Of a stretch of 64,000 bases of DNA, positions 1 through 8,200 are shown in pieces (the first letter of the stretch is position 1; every line of letters starts with the position of its first letter). The translations under genes were made by a program, and so were the position numbers. The notes under the pieces were generated by a model. The model was not told the DNA's origin. It did no database searches and saw only the letters and a program-made list of their open reading frames with translations. The stretch is taken from assembly GCA_020632875.1 (NCBI GenBank), contig JACKET010000001.1:186001-250000 (forward strand). The letters are read 5' to 3'. The DNA is from Alphaproteobacteria bacterium. Its GTDB lineage: Bacteria; Myxococcota_A; UBA796; GCA-2862545.

Positions 1-2
1 TC

Positions 3-1532
3 GTCGACCTCGCCGGGGTCGATGCCGTGCGGCGCGAGTGGGACGTGTCGCCCACGGGCCGTCCGGTCACGCGGCAGCGGGGCGGCGTGCTCACGGGCAG
101 CCGGAAGTTCGGGCTCGCGTGGCCGGAGGGCACCGACCCGCGCACGGGGCGCTTCGTGGTCGAGGTGCACCCGGGGCCGCTCGCGGTGCTGAACACCGAG
201 CTCGAGCGCATCTCGGGCGGCGCGCGGGTGCAGGGCGCGTACGCGTACGGCCTGGCCTTCCAGCTCGAAGGGCTCGCTGCGTCTTCGGGCGCCGAGGTCG
301 AGCCCACCGCCCTGCGGGCGCTGAAGATCCGCGCCTGGCAGCGCCTCGTGCGGGCGGCACGGGCTCCGGACGCCGGCCAGGCGGCCGATCTGCTGCTCGC
401 CATGCAGGGGGCCAGCGAAGGGGCGCTGCTCGAGAACCTGCGGTCGCGTCTGGTCCGCACCGTGGTGAGCGGCCAGCGCGGCGACGGCACGTGGGCCCGG
501 CAGGACCGCGACACGCTCCAGCGGGTGCTCGTGCAGACCGCCGTGGCGATGCGCGGGCTCCCCGAGACCGAGGCGGGCGCCCTGATCCGCGCGGAAGGCG
601 CGCTGGAGCGCAACCTGCCGACGGTCGACGACCCGTACACCGCGGCCGTGCTGCTGGCGACCGGGCGCATCTCGAACCGCGAGCCGCTCGAGACCCTCGT
701 GCTGGACGCGCTGGTCGAGGTCGAGGGCGAAGGCCGGAAGTCCGTCGTCGTGCCCGACACCGTGCGGTCCGCGTGGGGCGGGCCTCCGTCGCGCACCGAG
801 ATGCTCGCGTGGACGGCACTCGCGCTGAACGCCGGCCATTCCGACGAAGCGGGGGACCTCGTGGCCGAGCTGATGAGCGGCTACTCCAGCAGCTCGGGCT
901 TCGGCGGGGGCCCCGCGGATTCCCTGGCGCTCGAAGCGGTCGTGCAGGCCCTGCCCACCGTCGATCAGCCGGTGCGGCTGACCCTGAAGCTCGACGGGCA
1001 GACCGTCGCGACGGGTGCGGTGGACCCGGGCCAGCCGAAGGTCCCCGCGCTGCTCGAGGTGGCGCACCCCGGCCGCGATTTCGCCGAGCTCGAGCTCGTC
1101 GCGGAGCCCGCCGGTGCGGGGCTCTCGTTCGTCGGCACGCAGCACGCGTGGGTGCCGTGGGCGGGCGACCAGGGCCTGCAGGGCATCGAGGTGCAGGTCG
1201 AGCAGAGCCCGCTGCGCGCGGGCCGCGAGGGCACCCTGACCTTCACGATCGCCGCGCCGAGCTCGGTGCGCGTCGAGGTCACGCAGGGGCTGCCGCCCGG
1301 GGTCGCGGTGGATGCCGAGCTCCTCGCGAAGCAGCCGGGCATCGCAGAGAGCGAGGTCCTGCAGGACCGCTTCTCGTTCACCACGAATTCCTTCGGTGCG
1401 GGCGAGGTGCTCGAGATCCCGGTGCGCGTCACGCCCACGTACGCGGGCCGGATGGTGTCGCGCCCGATGGAGGTCCGCGTCGGGTGGCGCGAGGGCCTCG
1501 TCGCGCCGCATCGCTGGGTCGTCGAGCCATAG
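3..1532 (+). CDS. Alpha-2-macroglobulin family protein, C-terminal part (5' truncated by window edge)
   Basis: The frame is open from the left edge, so the true start lies outside; the GTG at 27 is only an internal codon. About 509 residues remain. The first roughly 300 are a helical, Ala/Leu/Arg-rich stretch with repeated short hairpins, as in the alpha/alpha toroid of bacterial alpha-2-macroglobulins. The last roughly 190 are beta-rich and end in a receptor-binding-like sandwich. Bacterial members are usually periplasmic lipoproteins that trap attacking proteases. The visible part contains no cysteine, so the CxEQ thioester motif, if present, must lie upstream of the window. The gene converges on the transpeptidase gene at 1989-3227, and a repeat array starts exactly at its TAG. 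The family call rests on overall composition and domain order, not on an active-site motif. Confidence 0.72.
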   Translation, partial: VDLAGVDAVRREWDVSPTGRPVTRQRGGVLTGSRKFGLAWPEGTDPRTGRFVVEVHPGPLAVLNTELERISGGARVQGAYAYGLAFQLEGLAASSGAEVEPTALRALKIRAWQRLVRAARAPDAGQAADLLLAMQGASEGALLENLRSRLVRTVVSGQRGDGTWARQDRDTLQRVLVQTAVAMRGLPETEAGALIRAEGALERNLPTVDDPYTAAVLLATGRISNREPLETLVLDALVEVEGEGRKSVVVPDTVRSAWGGPPSRTEMLAWTALALNAGHSDEAGDLVAELMSGYSSSSGFGGGPADSLALEAVVQALPTVDQPVRLTLKLDGQTVATGAVDPGQPKVPALLEVAHPGRDFAELELVAEPAGAGLSFVGTQHAWVPWAGDQGLQGIEVQVEQSPLRAGREGTLTFTIAAPSSVRVEVTQGLPPGVAVDAELLAKQPGIAESEVLQDRFSFTTNSFGAGEVLEIPVRVTPTYAGRMVSRPMEVRVGWREGLVAPHRWVVEP

Positions 1533-1650
1533 AGCCCGCCCTTCGCCTGCGAGTCCGGCCTTCGGCCTGCGAGCCCGGCCTTCGGCCTGCGAGCCCGGCC
1601 TTCGGCCTGCGAGCCCGGCCTTCGGCCTGCGAGCCCGGCTCTCGGCCTCC
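1532..1650 (+). repeat. Tandem 20-bp palindromic repeat array starting at a stop codon
   Basis: About five and a half copies of the 20-bp unit GAGCCCGGCCTTCGGCCTGC. The first copy (19 bp, slightly degenerate) begins on the last base of the preceding TAG. Copies at 1551-1570, 1571-1590, 1591-1610 and 1611-1630 are nearly identical, and the last one decays by about 1650. Each unit contains GGCC-TTC-GGCC, so a transcript would form a string of small hairpins. The rest of the gap to 1930 holds degenerate G/C-rich sequence, including two copies of a roughly 26-bp segment around 1708-1776, and no convincing gene. Confidence 0.85.
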
Positions 1651-1930
1651 GGCCTCGTGCCTGCGAGCCCGCGCGCTTCGCTCGCTGCGAGCCGAGGGCG
1701 GCGGCGTCGGACGGGATATTCGGCGCGGTTCGGGGGGGGCTCTGCGTCCAACGGGCGCGGTTCAGGGGGCTCTGCGTGATGAAGTCGACGCACCCCCTCC
1801 GTCGGGGGATGCGCACGCCTCCGGCGTCACGGCCTCTGGCCTCGCTTCTTCGCAGCCACACTCGCTACGATGGAAGAGCTCGAACCCCCGACCTCTCGCA
1901 GCGGCCGCGGGCCGCGGGCTCGCAGCGACG

Positions 1931-1990
1931 GCCGCAGGCCGAGCGGGCTCGCAGGCCGCAGGCCGGGCTCACAGGCCGCAGGCCGGGCTC
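1931..1990 (-). repeat. Mirror-image copy of the 20-bp repeat array, behind the convergent gene
   Basis: Three units (1931-1950 degenerate, 1951-1970 and 1971-1990 good) read on the minus strand as GAGCCCGGCCTGCGGCCTGC. That is one base different from the unit at 1532-1650. The array abuts the TGA (1989-1991) of the leftward gene. Each of the two convergent genes is therefore followed directly by the same unit in its own reading direction. Confidence 0.82.
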
Positions 1991-3227
1991 AGAGGTAGCT
2001 GCTGGTGCCGAGCCACCCGTTGTCGTCGAAGAACGACATGTAGAGCGTGCCATCCTTGATCGTGTCGATCAGGGAGGTCGTGACGGCGGGGTCGACGGCG
2101 GGGCAGCCCCAGCTGCGGCCGAGGTAGCCGTTCGTGTTCACGAAGCTCTGCGTGGCGTAGTCGGCGCCGTGGAACACGATGGCGCGGGGGCGAACGGCGT
2201 CGTTGTAGCCGGGCTCGAGGCCGTCGAGGCGGAGCGAGTAGCCCTTCGAGCCGTAGTACGTCTCGGCGGTGCGCATCAGGCCGACGCTGGACATGTGGCT
2301 GCCGTCGATGTTCGACATCGCCGCCACCATGGCTGCGTTGCTGGGGTCGCCGCTGCCCGAGCCGTGCGACACGTACTCGTCGAACAGCAGGTCGCCCGTG
2401 GCGAGGTCGAAGGTCCACAGGCGGCGCTCGTACGACGGCATCGTGAAGTCGGCGACCGTGAACACGAGCTTGCTCGTCTCGCCGCCGCGCCAGGCCTCGT
2501 CGAAGGCGGTGAGCGCGTGGTCCATCACGAACGGCTGGAGCCCTTCGCTCGCGTACGCGTCGAGGGTCGTGAGGTTGAACCGCACGCTGTAGGCGCCCTC
2601 GTGGGGCACGCCGCCCGTGTCGGTCCAGCTGTCGGCCACGACGTAGTAGGTGCCGGGCTCGACGAAGCCCGCGGTATCCCAGTGGCCGCGGTCGATGCAG
2701 TCGCCGCTCGACAGCGAGCCGAGCAGGTGCACGTCGATGTCGACGCCCGAGCCCATGCCCCACAGCGTGACCGCGAGGAACCCCGGCTCGGCGATGTCGA
2801 CCTGGTACACGATCTCGCGGCCGGACTCGTTGGTGCCGGGCGAGCACCCGTAGCTGTCGAACTGGTCGACGCCCGCGGTCGTGTTGTTCGACTCGACGAA
2901 CGGGAAGCTGTCGACACAGACCATGCCCGCGGGGCAGCCGGCAGGCGGCTGGGTGGGCGGTGGCTGCTCGGTTGGGGTCTCGTCTTCCGGGGGAGGCTCG
3001 TCGGGCGGCGGCTCGTCGGGCGGCGGCTCGCTCGGCGGCCCTTCGGCGGGCGGCTCTACGGTCTGGTCGTCGGGAGCGGGCGGCGCGTAGGGCGACTCGG
3101 TCACGTCTTCGCGCGGCACGACCTCGGGCGCATCGGGGATGTCGCCCAACGCGTCTTCGTTGTCGTAGCTCAGACCGGAGCCGCTACACGCGGTGGCCAG
3201 GAGCGCCAGGGGCATCCAGCGAAACAT
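1989..3227 (-). CDS. Lipoprotein with YkuD_2-type murein L,D-transpeptidase catalytic domain
   Basis: The 412-residue product starts at the ATG at 3227, which has GGAGA six bases upstream; an extended frame to 3251 lacks such support. It opens with a lipoprotein signal ending LLATAC, so Cys is lipidated. A spacer rich in Pro, Glu and Asp follows (roughly residues 45-95, with repeated EPPPD). A beta-rich region comes next, then a C-terminal domain with HGADYATQ and, near residue 374, RSWGCPAV. The latter is the His/Cys signature of the murein L,D-transpeptidase catalytic domain family (PF13645). Such enzymes form or remodel 3-3 peptidoglycan cross-links in the periplasm. The gene lies 34 bp behind a small ORF that is coupled to a TlpA gene, so all three may be co-transcribed. 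Confidence 0.85.
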   Translation of the reverse strand: MFRWMPLALLATACSGSGLSYDNEDALGDIPDAPEVVPREDVTESPYAPPAPDDQTVEPPAEGPPSEPPPDEPPPDEPPPEDETPTEQPPPTQPPAGCPAGMVCVDSFPFVESNNTTAGVDQFDSYGCSPGTNESGREIVYQVDIAEPGFLAVTLWGMGSGVDIDVHLLGSLSSGDCIDRGHWDTAGFVEPGTYYVVADSWTDTGGVPHEGAYSVRFNLTTLDAYASEGLQPFVMDHALTAFDEAWRGGETSKLVFTVADFTMPSYERRLWTFDLATGDLLFDEYVSHGSGSGDPSNAAMVAAMSNIDGSHMSSVGLMRTAETYYGSKGYSLRLDGLEPGYNDAVRPRAIVFHGADYATQSFVNTNGYLGRSWGCPAVDPAVTTSLIDTIKDGTLYMSFFDDNGWLGTSSYL

Positions 3228-3261
3228 CGGTTCTCCAAAGACAACAAGCAAGAAAGAGAGA

Positions 3262-3426
3262 TCAGATGGATAGGTCTTCGAGCAAAGCCTGCTCGAGAGG
3301 ATCCGGAGGTACCTCGTTGTTCACGGATCGTCCACCCAGGCGCAGCGCGGCACGGGCGGCGAGCGACACAGAGAACCCGACCCCCAGGCCGGGCCCCAAC
3401 ACGAGCATCCACGTCATTGCGGTCAT
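3262..3426 (-). CDS. Small membrane protein (54 aa) coupled to the TlpA-like thioredoxin gene
   Basis: A short ORF whose ATG (3426-3424) overlaps the TGA of the upstream gene as ATGA, with GGAGG nine bases before it inside that gene. The product begins MTAMTWMLVLGPGLGVGF, which predicts one N-terminal membrane segment of about 20 residues. A short basic stretch and an acidic tail ending LLEDLSI follow. Translational coupling and the good Shine-Dalgarno sequence make it a real gene rather than a shadow. Its position behind a CcmG/TlpA-type thioredoxin and near ccmCDE suggests a helper in cytochrome c maturation or periplasmic thiol chemistry. No family was recognised and no cysteine is present, so it is not itself a redox protein. 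Confidence 0.6.
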   Translation of the reverse strand: MTAMTWMLVLGPGLGVGFSVSLAARAALRLGGRSVNNEVPPDPLEQALLEDLSI

Positions 3427-4037
3427 TGCGGCATCCTCCGCGGTGGTCCGAGGTGGGCCATGATCTGATTCGCGCCGATCGGCTCGGCGTATTTCTTGAC
3501 CACGATCCCCTCGGGGTTGATGAAGAAGGTCTCGGGAACGCCCGTGACGCCGTAGTCGACGCTCATCGCGCCGCTCGGGTCGATGAGGTGCGTGGCATCC
3601 GCGTTCCACAGGAAGCTCTTGTCGGCGCCATCCTTCATGCGCTTCTGAGCGAGGAAGACCCGGGCTTTCTTCGGGTCGTCCTGGTACACGACGCCCACCC
3701 ACTTCACGTCGGGGTAGAGCTCGGCTGCGTCGACGAGGTGGGGGTGCTCGAACTTGCACGGGCCGCACCAGGTCGACCAGAAGTTCACGACCACCCACTG
3801 CTTTCCGATGTAGTCGGAGAGCTTCACGTCCTTGCCCTCGAGATCGACGAGGTTGAACAGGGGCGCGGGCTTGTTCTCGAGCGCGTCGGTCTCGAGGCGG
3901 TGAGGGTCTTTGCCGAAGCCGCTGCCGAGCACGGCGACGATGCCGAGGGTCACGATCAGACCGCCCACCAGGACGGGGACGTTGACCTTTCCACGCCGAC
4001 GGGACGCCGGGCGGGCGGGGATCGCAGAGTGCGACAC
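3423..4037 (-). CDS. TlpA/CcmG-type membrane-anchored thioredoxin
   Basis: The 204-residue product starts at the GTG at 4037, preceded by GAGGAA; a GTG at 4049 is possible but has no ribosome site. A short basic N-terminus and one membrane segment (GGLIVTLGIVAVLG) anchor a periplasmic thioredoxin domain. The domain carries the redox pair WSTWCGPC near residue 90 and the cis-proline motif GVPETFF near 170. The family (TlpA, ResA, CcmG/DsbE) reduces apocytochrome c cysteines before heme attachment. That fits the nearby ccmC, ccmD, ccmE and diheme cytochrome genes. It overlaps the following small ORF by four bases. The gap upstream to the anti-sigma gene (4038-4182) probably carries its promoter. 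Confidence 0.88.
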   Translation of the reverse strand: MSHSAIPARPASRRRGKVNVPVLVGGLIVTLGIVAVLGSGFGKDPHRLETDALENKPAPLFNLVDLEGKDVKLSDYIGKQWVVVNFWSTWCGPCKFEHPHLVDAAELYPDVKWVGVVYQDDPKKARVFLAQKRMKDGADKSFLWNADATHLIDPSGAMSVDYGVTGVPETFFINPEGIVVKKYAEPIGANQIMAHLGPPRRMPQ

Positions 4038-4182
4038 GGAGTTCCTCACAGATACAGCCCGTAGAGGGTACCACGGGCGCGGGTGCTGGGAGCAGGGCCT
4101 TCGAGCGACCCCGCGCGGACGGGTCGATCCTAGGCCATCCGACGCGGTGGGCGCGGCGCGCGTGACGGAAAACTACACGGCT

Positions 4183-4872
4183 TCAGCGACGGCGGAGGGA
4201 CAGGCCGAACGCCACCGCGACCGCCAGCACCGACCAGACCACGCCGGCGCCACCGTGCCCGACGACGAGGTGCACGAGATCGACGCCGGGGCAGAACACG
4301 CTCTGGAACACGAACGCCGCGAGCCCCGAGCCGGCACCCGCGAGCGCCACGCGCCACGCGACGGGCTTCTCGGCGCGCTCGAGCAGCGCGAGCCAGATCG
4401 TCGAGAGCACGACCATCACGCTCGTCGCCCAGAAGCAGTACGCGTGCATCGCCGCGGGAACGCCGGTCATCCCGGGCCACGGCAGCACGGCGCTGCCCCC
4501 GACCATCAGCGACCACGCGAGGGGGGCCCACGGCCAGCCGGGCAGCGGGCGGGACGCGCGGTCGCGCAGCGAGAACGCCGCGGCCGCGAGGCTGCCGAGC
4601 ACGAACATCGCGCCGCACACCGCGAAGGTGGTCCACGCGCCGCCGGAGAGGTCTTCGCGCACGCCCTGGATGCCGACCAGGCCCACGCCGAACGCGAGCA
4701 GGCCCGCCCCGCCGAGCAACCGCCGGACGGGCGTGGGCAGCGACACGAGCGGATCGCGGGGGCCCCGACGGTCGAGATCGGCCTCGACGCGCGCCCAGAG
4801 GTCGGGCGGCACCTGCGCGGCGCGCTCGGCATCGGCTTCGATGCGCGGATCGACGTCGACTTCTTCAGTCAT
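4183..4872 (-). CDS. Multi-pass membrane protein, probable anti-sigma factor (NrsF/DUF1109-like)
   Basis: A 229-residue protein with a charged N-terminus of about 45 residues followed by six hydrophobic segments. Its start codon lies inside the 3' end of the sigma-factor gene (8-bp overlap), so the pair is translationally coupled. ECF sigma factors are typically followed by their inhibitor. Six-helix inhibitors of the NrsF/DUF1109 type carry conserved Cys and His residues near the last helices, compatible with the segment FCPGVDLVHLVVGHGG near residue 195. I infer that it holds the partner sigma factor at the inner membrane until a stress signal, possibly redox or heme, is sensed. The exact family is uncertain. 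Confidence 0.6.
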   Translation of the reverse strand: MTEEVDVDPRIEADAERAAQVPPDLWARVEADLDRRGPRDPLVSLPTPVRRLLGGAGLLAFGVGLVGIQGVREDLSGGAWTTFAVCGAMFVLGSLAAAAFSLRDRASRPLPGWPWAPLAWSLMVGGSAVLPWPGMTGVPAAMHAYCFWATSVMVVLSTIWLALLERAEKPVAWRVALAGAGSGLAAFVFQSVFCPGVDLVHLVVGHGGAGVVWSVLAVAVAFGLSLRRR

Positions 4873-5398
4873 CGCCGCCTCCGAGCAGGGCCTTGAGCGC
4901 CTTCACGGCGCGGTGGGAGCGGACCTTGGCCGCCGTGGTCTGGATGCCGAGCGCATCGGCGATCTCGGGGAACGAGAGCCCCGCGTACCACCGCAGCAGC
5001 ACGACCTCGCGCTGGTTGTCGGGCAGCTGCTCGACGGCGCGACGCACGAGGCGGTCGGTCGCCGTGGACGCGTCGGGCGGCACGCTGCCCTCGTGGCCGG
5101 GCTCGAGCGGCGATTCGGGCTTGCGCGACAGCCGCCGCCAGTGCTCGCGGCGCACGTTGGCCGCGATGGCGAACAGCCACGGGCGGAACGCGCGGGCGCG
5201 ATCGTAGTCGCGGCGCGCGCGGTGCACGTGCATGAAGGTGGTCTGCGTGAGATCGGCGGCGAGCACGTCGTCCTGCACGCCGCGGCGGAAGTACGCCTGC
5301 ACCCGCCCCGCGTAGCGCTGGAACAGGGCCTGGAACGCAGCCCGATCGTCGTCGGCAGCGTAACGGGCCATCAGCGTCTCGTCGGATTCGGCTTCCAT
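4865..5398 (-). CDS. ECF-type RNA polymerase sigma factor
   Basis: The 177-residue product starts at the ATG at 5398; an extension to 5482 is open but less typical. Region 2 is recognisable in the stretch with DLTQTTFMHVHRARRDYD and PWLFAIAANVRREHWR. Region 4 is seen in LPDNQREVVLLRWYAGLSF with its helix-turn-helix PEIADALGIQTTAAKVRSH. It redirects RNA polymerase to a specific regulon. It overlaps the downstream membrane protein, its likely anti-sigma factor. Its place between the cytochrome c gene and tlpA suggests that cytochrome maturation or thiol stress is part of its regulon, which is inference. A TACGGT -10-like element lies about 25 bases upstream of the ATG. Confidence 0.92.
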   Translation of the reverse strand: MEAESDETLMARYAADDDRAAFQALFQRYAGRVQAYFRRGVQDDVLAADLTQTTFMHVHRARRDYDRARAFRPWLFAIAANVRREHWRRLSRKPESPLEPGHEGSVPPDASTATDRLVRRAVEQLPDNQREVVLLRWYAGLSFPEIADALGIQTTAAKVRSHRAVKALKALLGGGDD

Positions 5399-5527
5399 CC
5401 CCACCGGGTCGCAGAACGGGGGCACCGTAATCGCACGGGACCACCGCTGCACTTCTACGAGCTGATGGGCTCTCTGGACCACCCGGCGTCTCCTTCGATC
5501 ACGGATACGCCGGCGCCGGAGGGAGGG

Positions 5528-6553
5528 TTACCGGCCCGTGGGCTTCGGGGGCAGCGACTCGAGGTACAGCCAGACGGACTCGGTCTGCACGTCGGTCAGG
5601 TAGCCGACGGTCTGCCAGGGCATCGCGTGCGGGTCGACCTTCGAGCCGTCGGGCCGCTCGCCGCTGCGCATCAGCGTGAAGAAGTCGTTCTTCGTCCAGC
5701 CCTTCAGGCCCTCTTCGTGCGGCGTGAGGTTGGCGGCGGGCGGCCACGCCGGGTCGCCGTCACCGATGGGACCGCCGCTGTAGTCGGCGCGGTGGCAGCC
5801 CACGCAGGTCTTCGCGAGGTGGGCGCCGAGCTCGACCGACACCTTCTCGGGCGGGGGCTCCTGGCGCTTCGAGCGGTCGTGATCGATGCGGAACGCCGCG
5901 GGCGGCGGGACCCGCCCGAGGGCGACCATCACCCGCATCACGGGGCCCCAGTACGACGGCGGCATCTGGCGATCGACGTGCGGCTTCGTGAGGATGAACG
6001 CGAACAGATCCGAGACCTCCTTGTTGGAGAGGAACTCGTAGTCGACCGCCGGCATCAGCGCGGTGGTGCCGTCGCGCTTCACCCCGTGCCGCACGATGCG
6101 ATCGAAGTCGTCGAGGCTGTACTCGCCGGGCAGACCGCCGTTCCCGAGGGTGAGGTTGGGCGCGATGATGCCCATCACCGGCGCCACGTCCATCACGACG
6201 TTCCCGCCGAGATCCTCGCCGTGGCACTCGAGGCAGCCGAGGCGGATGGCCAGCGCCTCGCCGCGCTTCACGGCGCGCTGGCGGCGGACGCTCTCCAGGT
6301 CGAGACCCGCGAGCGGGTCGGTCGGAGCCGCGGGCTCGCCTTCGGCCGTGGGCTCGGGGGGACGCGCGTACTGCGCGCGCAGCTGGGCGAGATCCGCGTC
6401 ACCGAAGGGCCAGGGATGCTCGATGCGGACGGGATCGATGTCCCAGTGCTTCGAGAGCATCGAGCTGGTCTTGATCCAGACCCAGCCCATGAACAGCCCC
6501 AGGATCGCTCCCAGGGCCACGAGCACGCCACCGATACGCTTCGCCCAGACCAT
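5528..6553 (-). CDS. Membrane-anchored diheme cytochrome c
   Basis: A 341-residue protein with ATG at 6553 and a GGGGGAG ribosome site four bases upstream. An uncleaved N-terminal membrane segment (residues 8-28) is followed by two cytochrome c domains, each with one heme-attachment site: CLECH near residue 105 and CVGCH near residue 248. Candidate distal Met ligands occur in TTALMPAVDYEFLS and HAMPW. This pattern fits a periplasmic electron-transfer protein with two fused class-I cytochrome domains. It lies 33 bp behind ccmE in the same direction, so a client of heme attachment is encoded with its assembly machinery. It may feed a terminal oxidase or dehydrogenase outside the window. Confidence 0.9.
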   Translation of the reverse strand: MVWAKRIGGVLVALGAILGLFMGWVWIKTSSMLSKHWDIDPVRIEHPWPFGDADLAQLRAQYARPPEPTAEGEPAAPTDPLAGLDLESVRRQRAVKRGEALAIRLGCLECHGEDLGGNVVMDVAPVMGIIAPNLTLGNGGLPGEYSLDDFDRIVRHGVKRDGTTALMPAVDYEFLSNKEVSDLFAFILTKPHVDRQMPPSYWGPVMRVMVALGRVPPPAAFRIDHDRSKRQEPPPEKVSVELGAHLAKTCVGCHRADYSGGPIGDGDPAWPPAANLTPHEEGLKGWTKNDFFTLMRSGERPDGSKVDPHAMPWQTVGYLTDVQTESVWLYLESLPPKPTGR

Positions 6554-6586
6554 CCACTCCCCCTCGGGAGCGGCCCTGTAACCGGC

Positions 6587-7033
6587 CTACCCCTGGTCGA
6601 GCGTCGAGTACAGCTTGCGCGGGTCGGTCTCGGTACCCTCGGGTGCCTTGTACTCGTTGCTGTGCTTCACCATGATCTTCTCGGTGTGGAAGACCCCGTC
6701 GGGCTGCAGCTCGCCTTCGACGACCACGCCGATGCCCTCGCGGAACATCTGCGGCGGGTTGCCCTTGCAGCTCACGGGGACCGAGGCGCTGCCGTCGGAG
6801 ATCGAGAAGCTCACGGTCTGGGCTTCCTTGTCCCAGTCGATCGTGCCGGGCTCGACCTGGCCGCCGAGACGCACCGTGTGGTTCATGGCGTCGTCGCGGG
6901 CGAGCAGCTCGGTGGGCGACCAGTAGTAGACGAGATCCTCGCCCATGTCGGAGAACGCGATGGTTCCGAGCGCACCGGCGGCGACCGCGAGGGCGACGAG
7001 GGCGAAGATCCGCCGCTTCACTGCTTCGTTCAT
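6587..7033 (-). CDS. ccmE: Cytochrome c maturation protein CcmE (heme chaperone)
   Basis: A 148-residue protein starting at the ATG at 7033, with GGGAGGA upstream; the ATG overlaps the TGA of ccmD. One N-terminal membrane segment (ALVALAVAAGALGTIAF) anchors a periplasmic OB-fold beta barrel. The heme-binding loop is seen as VKHSNEYKAPE, corresponding to the HDENY motif whose His binds heme covalently in characterised CcmE. The length fits the family (about 140-160). It receives heme from the CcmC complex and hands it to the CcmF/H ligase. No ccmF or ccmH gene lies in this window. Confidence 0.93.
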   Translation of the reverse strand: MNEAVKRRIFALVALAVAAGALGTIAFSDMGEDLVYYWSPTELLARDDAMNHTVRLGGQVEPGTIDWDKEAQTVSFSISDGSASVPVSCKGNPPQMFREGIGVVVEGELQPDGVFHTEKIMVKHSNEYKAPEGTETDPRKLYSTLDQG

Positions 7034-7170
7034 GATTCCTCCCGGCGGGCGCGCGCCCACAGGCTCAATGTATACAGGCCGAACGTGGCCCAGGTGATGG
7101 CGTAGGCCGCGAAGACGAATTCCCAGCCGCCTTCGATGCGGCCGGTGACCTCTGCTGCGATGGGAATCAT
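7030..7170 (-). CDS. ccmD: CcmD-like small heme exporter subunit (46 aa)
   Basis: A short ORF between ccmC and ccmE. Its ATG (7170-7168) overlaps the end of ccmC as ATGA, and its TGA overlaps the ATG of ccmE. The product has one hydrophobic helix, FVFAAYAITWATFGLYTLSL, followed by the basic tail WARARREES, the usual CcmD topology. CcmD is needed for release of heme-loaded CcmE from the CcmABC complex. Size, position and topology all agree, although CcmD sequences are poorly conserved. Confidence 0.85.
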   Translation of the reverse strand: MIPIAAEVTGRIEGGWEFVFAAYAITWATFGLYTLSLWARARREES

Positions 7171-7949
7171 CGGGCCCCCTTCGGGATCTCGAGCGGCTCG
7201 GGCATCTCGGCCATGGCGTTGGCCTGGGCCAGGCGCCACCTGCGGGCGATGAACCAGATCGAGATCATGAGGAACGCCCACGCGCACATCCGCATGACCA
7301 TCTTCATCTCGTCGTTCATCGTGGCGGGCGTGGACTGCTGCTGGTGCATCGAAGCCCACCAACGCACGCTCATGTAGGTGATCGGGATGTTCAGGTAGGC
7401 CACGATGGTCGCCACACCCGTCCACGTGGCGCGGCGGTTCGGGTCGCGTACCGCGCCGCGCAGCAGGATGACGCCGATGAAGGTGAGCATCATCACGAGC
7501 GAGGCCGTGAGCCGCGGATCCCACGTCCACCACGTGTTCCACGTGGGCTTCGCGAAGATCGAGCCGAGCACGAGCAGCAGGCCGTTCAGCACGACGCCGA
7601 CCTCGCACGCGGCCTCGACCGCCCAGTCCCAGCCGAGCCGACCGCTGAACAGGTACCCGAGGGCGCTGACGAACGCGATGGTGAACACGACCATCGCGAT
7701 CCACGCGGCGGGCACGTGGACGTAGAGGATGCGGCCCACCTCGCCCATCATGGCCTCTTTCGGAGCCCAGCCGAGCCCCAGCGCACAGCCGATGGTCAGC
7801 CAGAGCAGGCCCCACACGCCGACCGTGTGCTCCCAGGCGAACTTCGGCTTCATCCTGATCGCGCCCGCCATCATCGCGAACCCGAGCCAGCCGATGAAGT
7901 TGACCGGCTCGGTCAGGATGGCCCACAGGCCCGACAAGAAGGACATCAT
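7167..7949 (-). CDS. ccmC: Cytochrome c maturation protein CcmC (heme handling)
   Basis: The 260-residue product has tandem ATG codons at 7949 and 7946 and GGAG upstream; an open extension to 8024 is unlikely. Six membrane segments surround the tryptophan-rich periplasmic motif WWTWDPRLT, the heme-binding signature of the CcmC/CcmF/CcsA superfamily. Conserved His residues appear in YVHVPAAW and in the SMHQQQ loop. CcmC loads heme onto CcmE. It starts the ccmC-ccmD-ccmE series, whose genes overlap. The gap upstream (7950-8200) has no gene and should hold the promoter. ccmA and ccmB are not next to it, which is unusual for a system I cluster. Confidence 0.94.
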   Translation of the reverse strand: MMSFLSGLWAILTEPVNFIGWLGFAMMAGAIRMKPKFAWEHTVGVWGLLWLTIGCALGLGWAPKEAMMGEVGRILYVHVPAAWIAMVVFTIAFVSALGYLFSGRLGWDWAVEAACEVGVVLNGLLLVLGSIFAKPTWNTWWTWDPRLTASLVMMLTFIGVILLRGAVRDPNRRATWTGVATIVAYLNIPITYMSVRWWASMHQQQSTPATMNDEMKMVMRMCAWAFLMISIWFIARRWRLAQANAMAEMPEPLEIPKGAR

Positions 7950-8200
7950 TCCCCGTGCTCCAAAGAAGATTGCATAGCAAGACGAAAGCGGAACCGCGGG
8001 CGGTCCGTCCCGCCCTCGCCACAAGCGTACACGAATCCGCGTGTCACGGGGTGTCCCCGGTGGTCATGGCTGGGCTCCGGTCGTCCGTGGACGGCTTGGA
8101 CGGAATGTGCGGTGGCGTACATGATCCCTCCCGGGCCACCGAGACTATCGGGGAGTCGTGTGTCCGCGTGTGCTCCTTGGTCTGGACGTGGTGGCGCCGG

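Noticed and set aside
1532..1650. CRISPR array
   Set aside because: The copies are directly adjacent with no unique spacers, and no cas gene is nearby. The tandem arrays at 45610-45674 fail for the same reason.
1866..1905. tRNA-like T-loop on the minus strand (GGGGGTTCGAGC)
   Set aside because: The T-stem does not pair and no anticodon or D arm can be built, so it is not a tRNA gene and at best a remnant.
5528..7949. Complete system I cytochrome c maturation locus
   Set aside because: Only ccmC, ccmD and ccmE are present; no ccmA, ccmB, ccmF or ccmH was found in the window, so it is annotated as partial.
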